NCBI GenBank assembly: GCA_963663495.1
Contig: OY760427.1
Span: forward strand, 558,001-622,000
DNA length: 64,000 nucleotides
From: G963663495 sp963663495
GTDB lineage: Bacteria; Bacteroidota; Rhodothermia; Rhodothermales; Bin80
Direction: 5' to 3'
Shown here piece by piece: positions 63,436 to 64,000 of this stretch. The position numbers and the translations under genes are program-made. The notes under the pieces are model-generated. The model was given only the letters and a program-made list of their open reading frames with translations. It did no database searches and was not told where the DNA came from. How positions within the stretch are numbered: position 1 is the stretch's first letter; the number at the start of each line of letters is the position of its first letter.

Positions 63436-64000
63436 CTAACCCGCATATCTCACCACGGCTGGTCATGGCAGGAATTCTATCGTTTCTAGGTGTATCAATG
63501 GTATACACTTATACTCCATCATGCATCCACAAACCACCGCCACAAGCTGCCCAGTCCAACCCGTGGAGTTCTCCAAGATCGGAAAGCGGAAAATCATCGC
63601 AGAATTCGACGGCGGACGCATGTCATCCAGTGCAGGAGCCTTGGCCCTGCGCGAAGTCGAAGAGAGGTGCCAAATATTAGGCCGAATGGCAGACTGCTTT
63701 TCCGATTACCGGGACCCTTCCCGGGTGGAGCATAGCGTAGAGCACCTGCTGGGGCAGCGCATCTTCGCCCTATGCATGGGCTTCGAAGACCTCAATGACC
63801 ACGATAGGTTGCGGGATCATCCGATACTTTGCCTGGCCCTAGGATGCGAGGATATTGAGGGAGTCGAGCGTGTGCGTGATCGCGATAAGGGGCATGCCCT
63901 TGCCAGTTAGCCTAGCGCACCACCGCCTTTCCTGAAGATCCTCACCAAGTGCGGGCGTTAACGTCTACGTCCCCGCATTGGTGTGTCCGATAAGCACCAA
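63436..64000 (+). mobile_element. IS1380-family element, left end and partial transposase
   Basis: Starts with CTAACCCGCATATCTCACCA, the same terminal sequence found inverted at 15824-15842. The transposase starts at 63521. The element probably continues beyond the window, although the frame is already broken at 63910. Confidence 0.65.
63521..63910 (+). pseudogene. IS1380-family transposase, N-terminal part
   Basis: From ATG 63521: IIAEFDGGRMSSSAGALALR, then EVEERCQILGRMADCF, DYRDPSRVEHSVEHLLGQRI and FALCMGFEDLNDHDRLRDHP, the typical N-terminal 110 residues of IS1380 transposases. It then stops early (GHALAS*) where intact family members continue for more than 300 residues. Clearly different from the IS1380-like transposase at 13959. 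Either a frameshift or a deletion near 63880 has truncated it. Confidence 0.8.

Noticed and set aside
1..64000. tRNA, rRNA, riboswitches, replication origin
   Set aside because: No sequence with the expected conserved arms, cores or iterons was seen on reading both strands.

Overview
The window looks like chromosome from a Gram-negative bacterium of the Bacteroidota/Rhodothermota type. The main evidence is on the right. There is a TonB-dependent receptor with a carboxypeptidase-like N-terminal domain, a PorV-type outer-membrane barrel, and several very large secreted proteins. At least two of these end in recognisable type IX secretion (T9SS) sorting domains. The taxonomic call is an inference from gene content; no rRNA or tRNA gene was seen.

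Layout. 1-5.0 kb: an orphan BREX-1 methyltransferase gene (pglX) between two fragments of the same IS1380-like element; it is split by a frameshift at a run of 12 C. 5.1-8.6 kb: a stack of group II intron copies, one with an intact reverse transcriptase, one without an ORF, and pieces of a second intron type. 8.6-11.7 kb (minus strand): an organophosphate/phosphonate-type MFS transporter, a class III aminotransferase and the stump of an aminophosphonate-associated FAD oxidoreductase. 11.8-31.9 kb: an accessory region of nested mobile DNA (IS66, IS1380-like, IS1634-like, a DruA-Tn5-like fusion element, two kinds of IS256-like element, a small MITE). Stranded in it are a metallo-beta-lactamase-fold/4-TM gene set, a DUF3644 (HEPN-like) gene and a GC-rich plasmid-mobilisation remnant. 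32.3-44.1 kb: two metallophosphoesterases and a 2-aminoethylphosphonate operon (phnW, a tandem alkaline-phosphatase-superfamily gene, pbfA, phnA, phnY). 44.4-58.0 kb: a minus-strand series with a SurA-like lipoprotein, two giant secreted proteins, a PorV-like barrel and a TonB-dependent receptor. 58.2-64.0 kb: group II intron debris, a second IS256-like element with tandem repeats, and the start of an IS1380 element.

How the genes fit together. PhnW and PbfA would both produce phosphonoacetaldehyde, PhnY would oxidise it to phosphonoacetate, and PhnA would cleave that to acetate and phosphate. The transporter/aminotransferase/oxidoreductase set at 8.6-11.7 kb reads on the same strand and probably serves the same catabolism. 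The mobile block between 11.7 and 32 kb may have separated the two halves.

Most unusual observation. Two different IS256-like elements each carry an intact-looking transposase plus a second transposase-like protein that has lost two of the three catalytic acidic residues. This second protein has its own conserved N-terminus. One relative is present in two nearly identical copies and a divergent one sits 3 bases upstream of its partner transposase. This suggests a maintained, non-catalytic accessory subunit. Other observations of note are the poly-C tract in pglX, an IS66 gene cut in two with its halves 18.5 kb apart but sharing a 9-bp target duplication, and the MBL/4-TM/MBL gene set.
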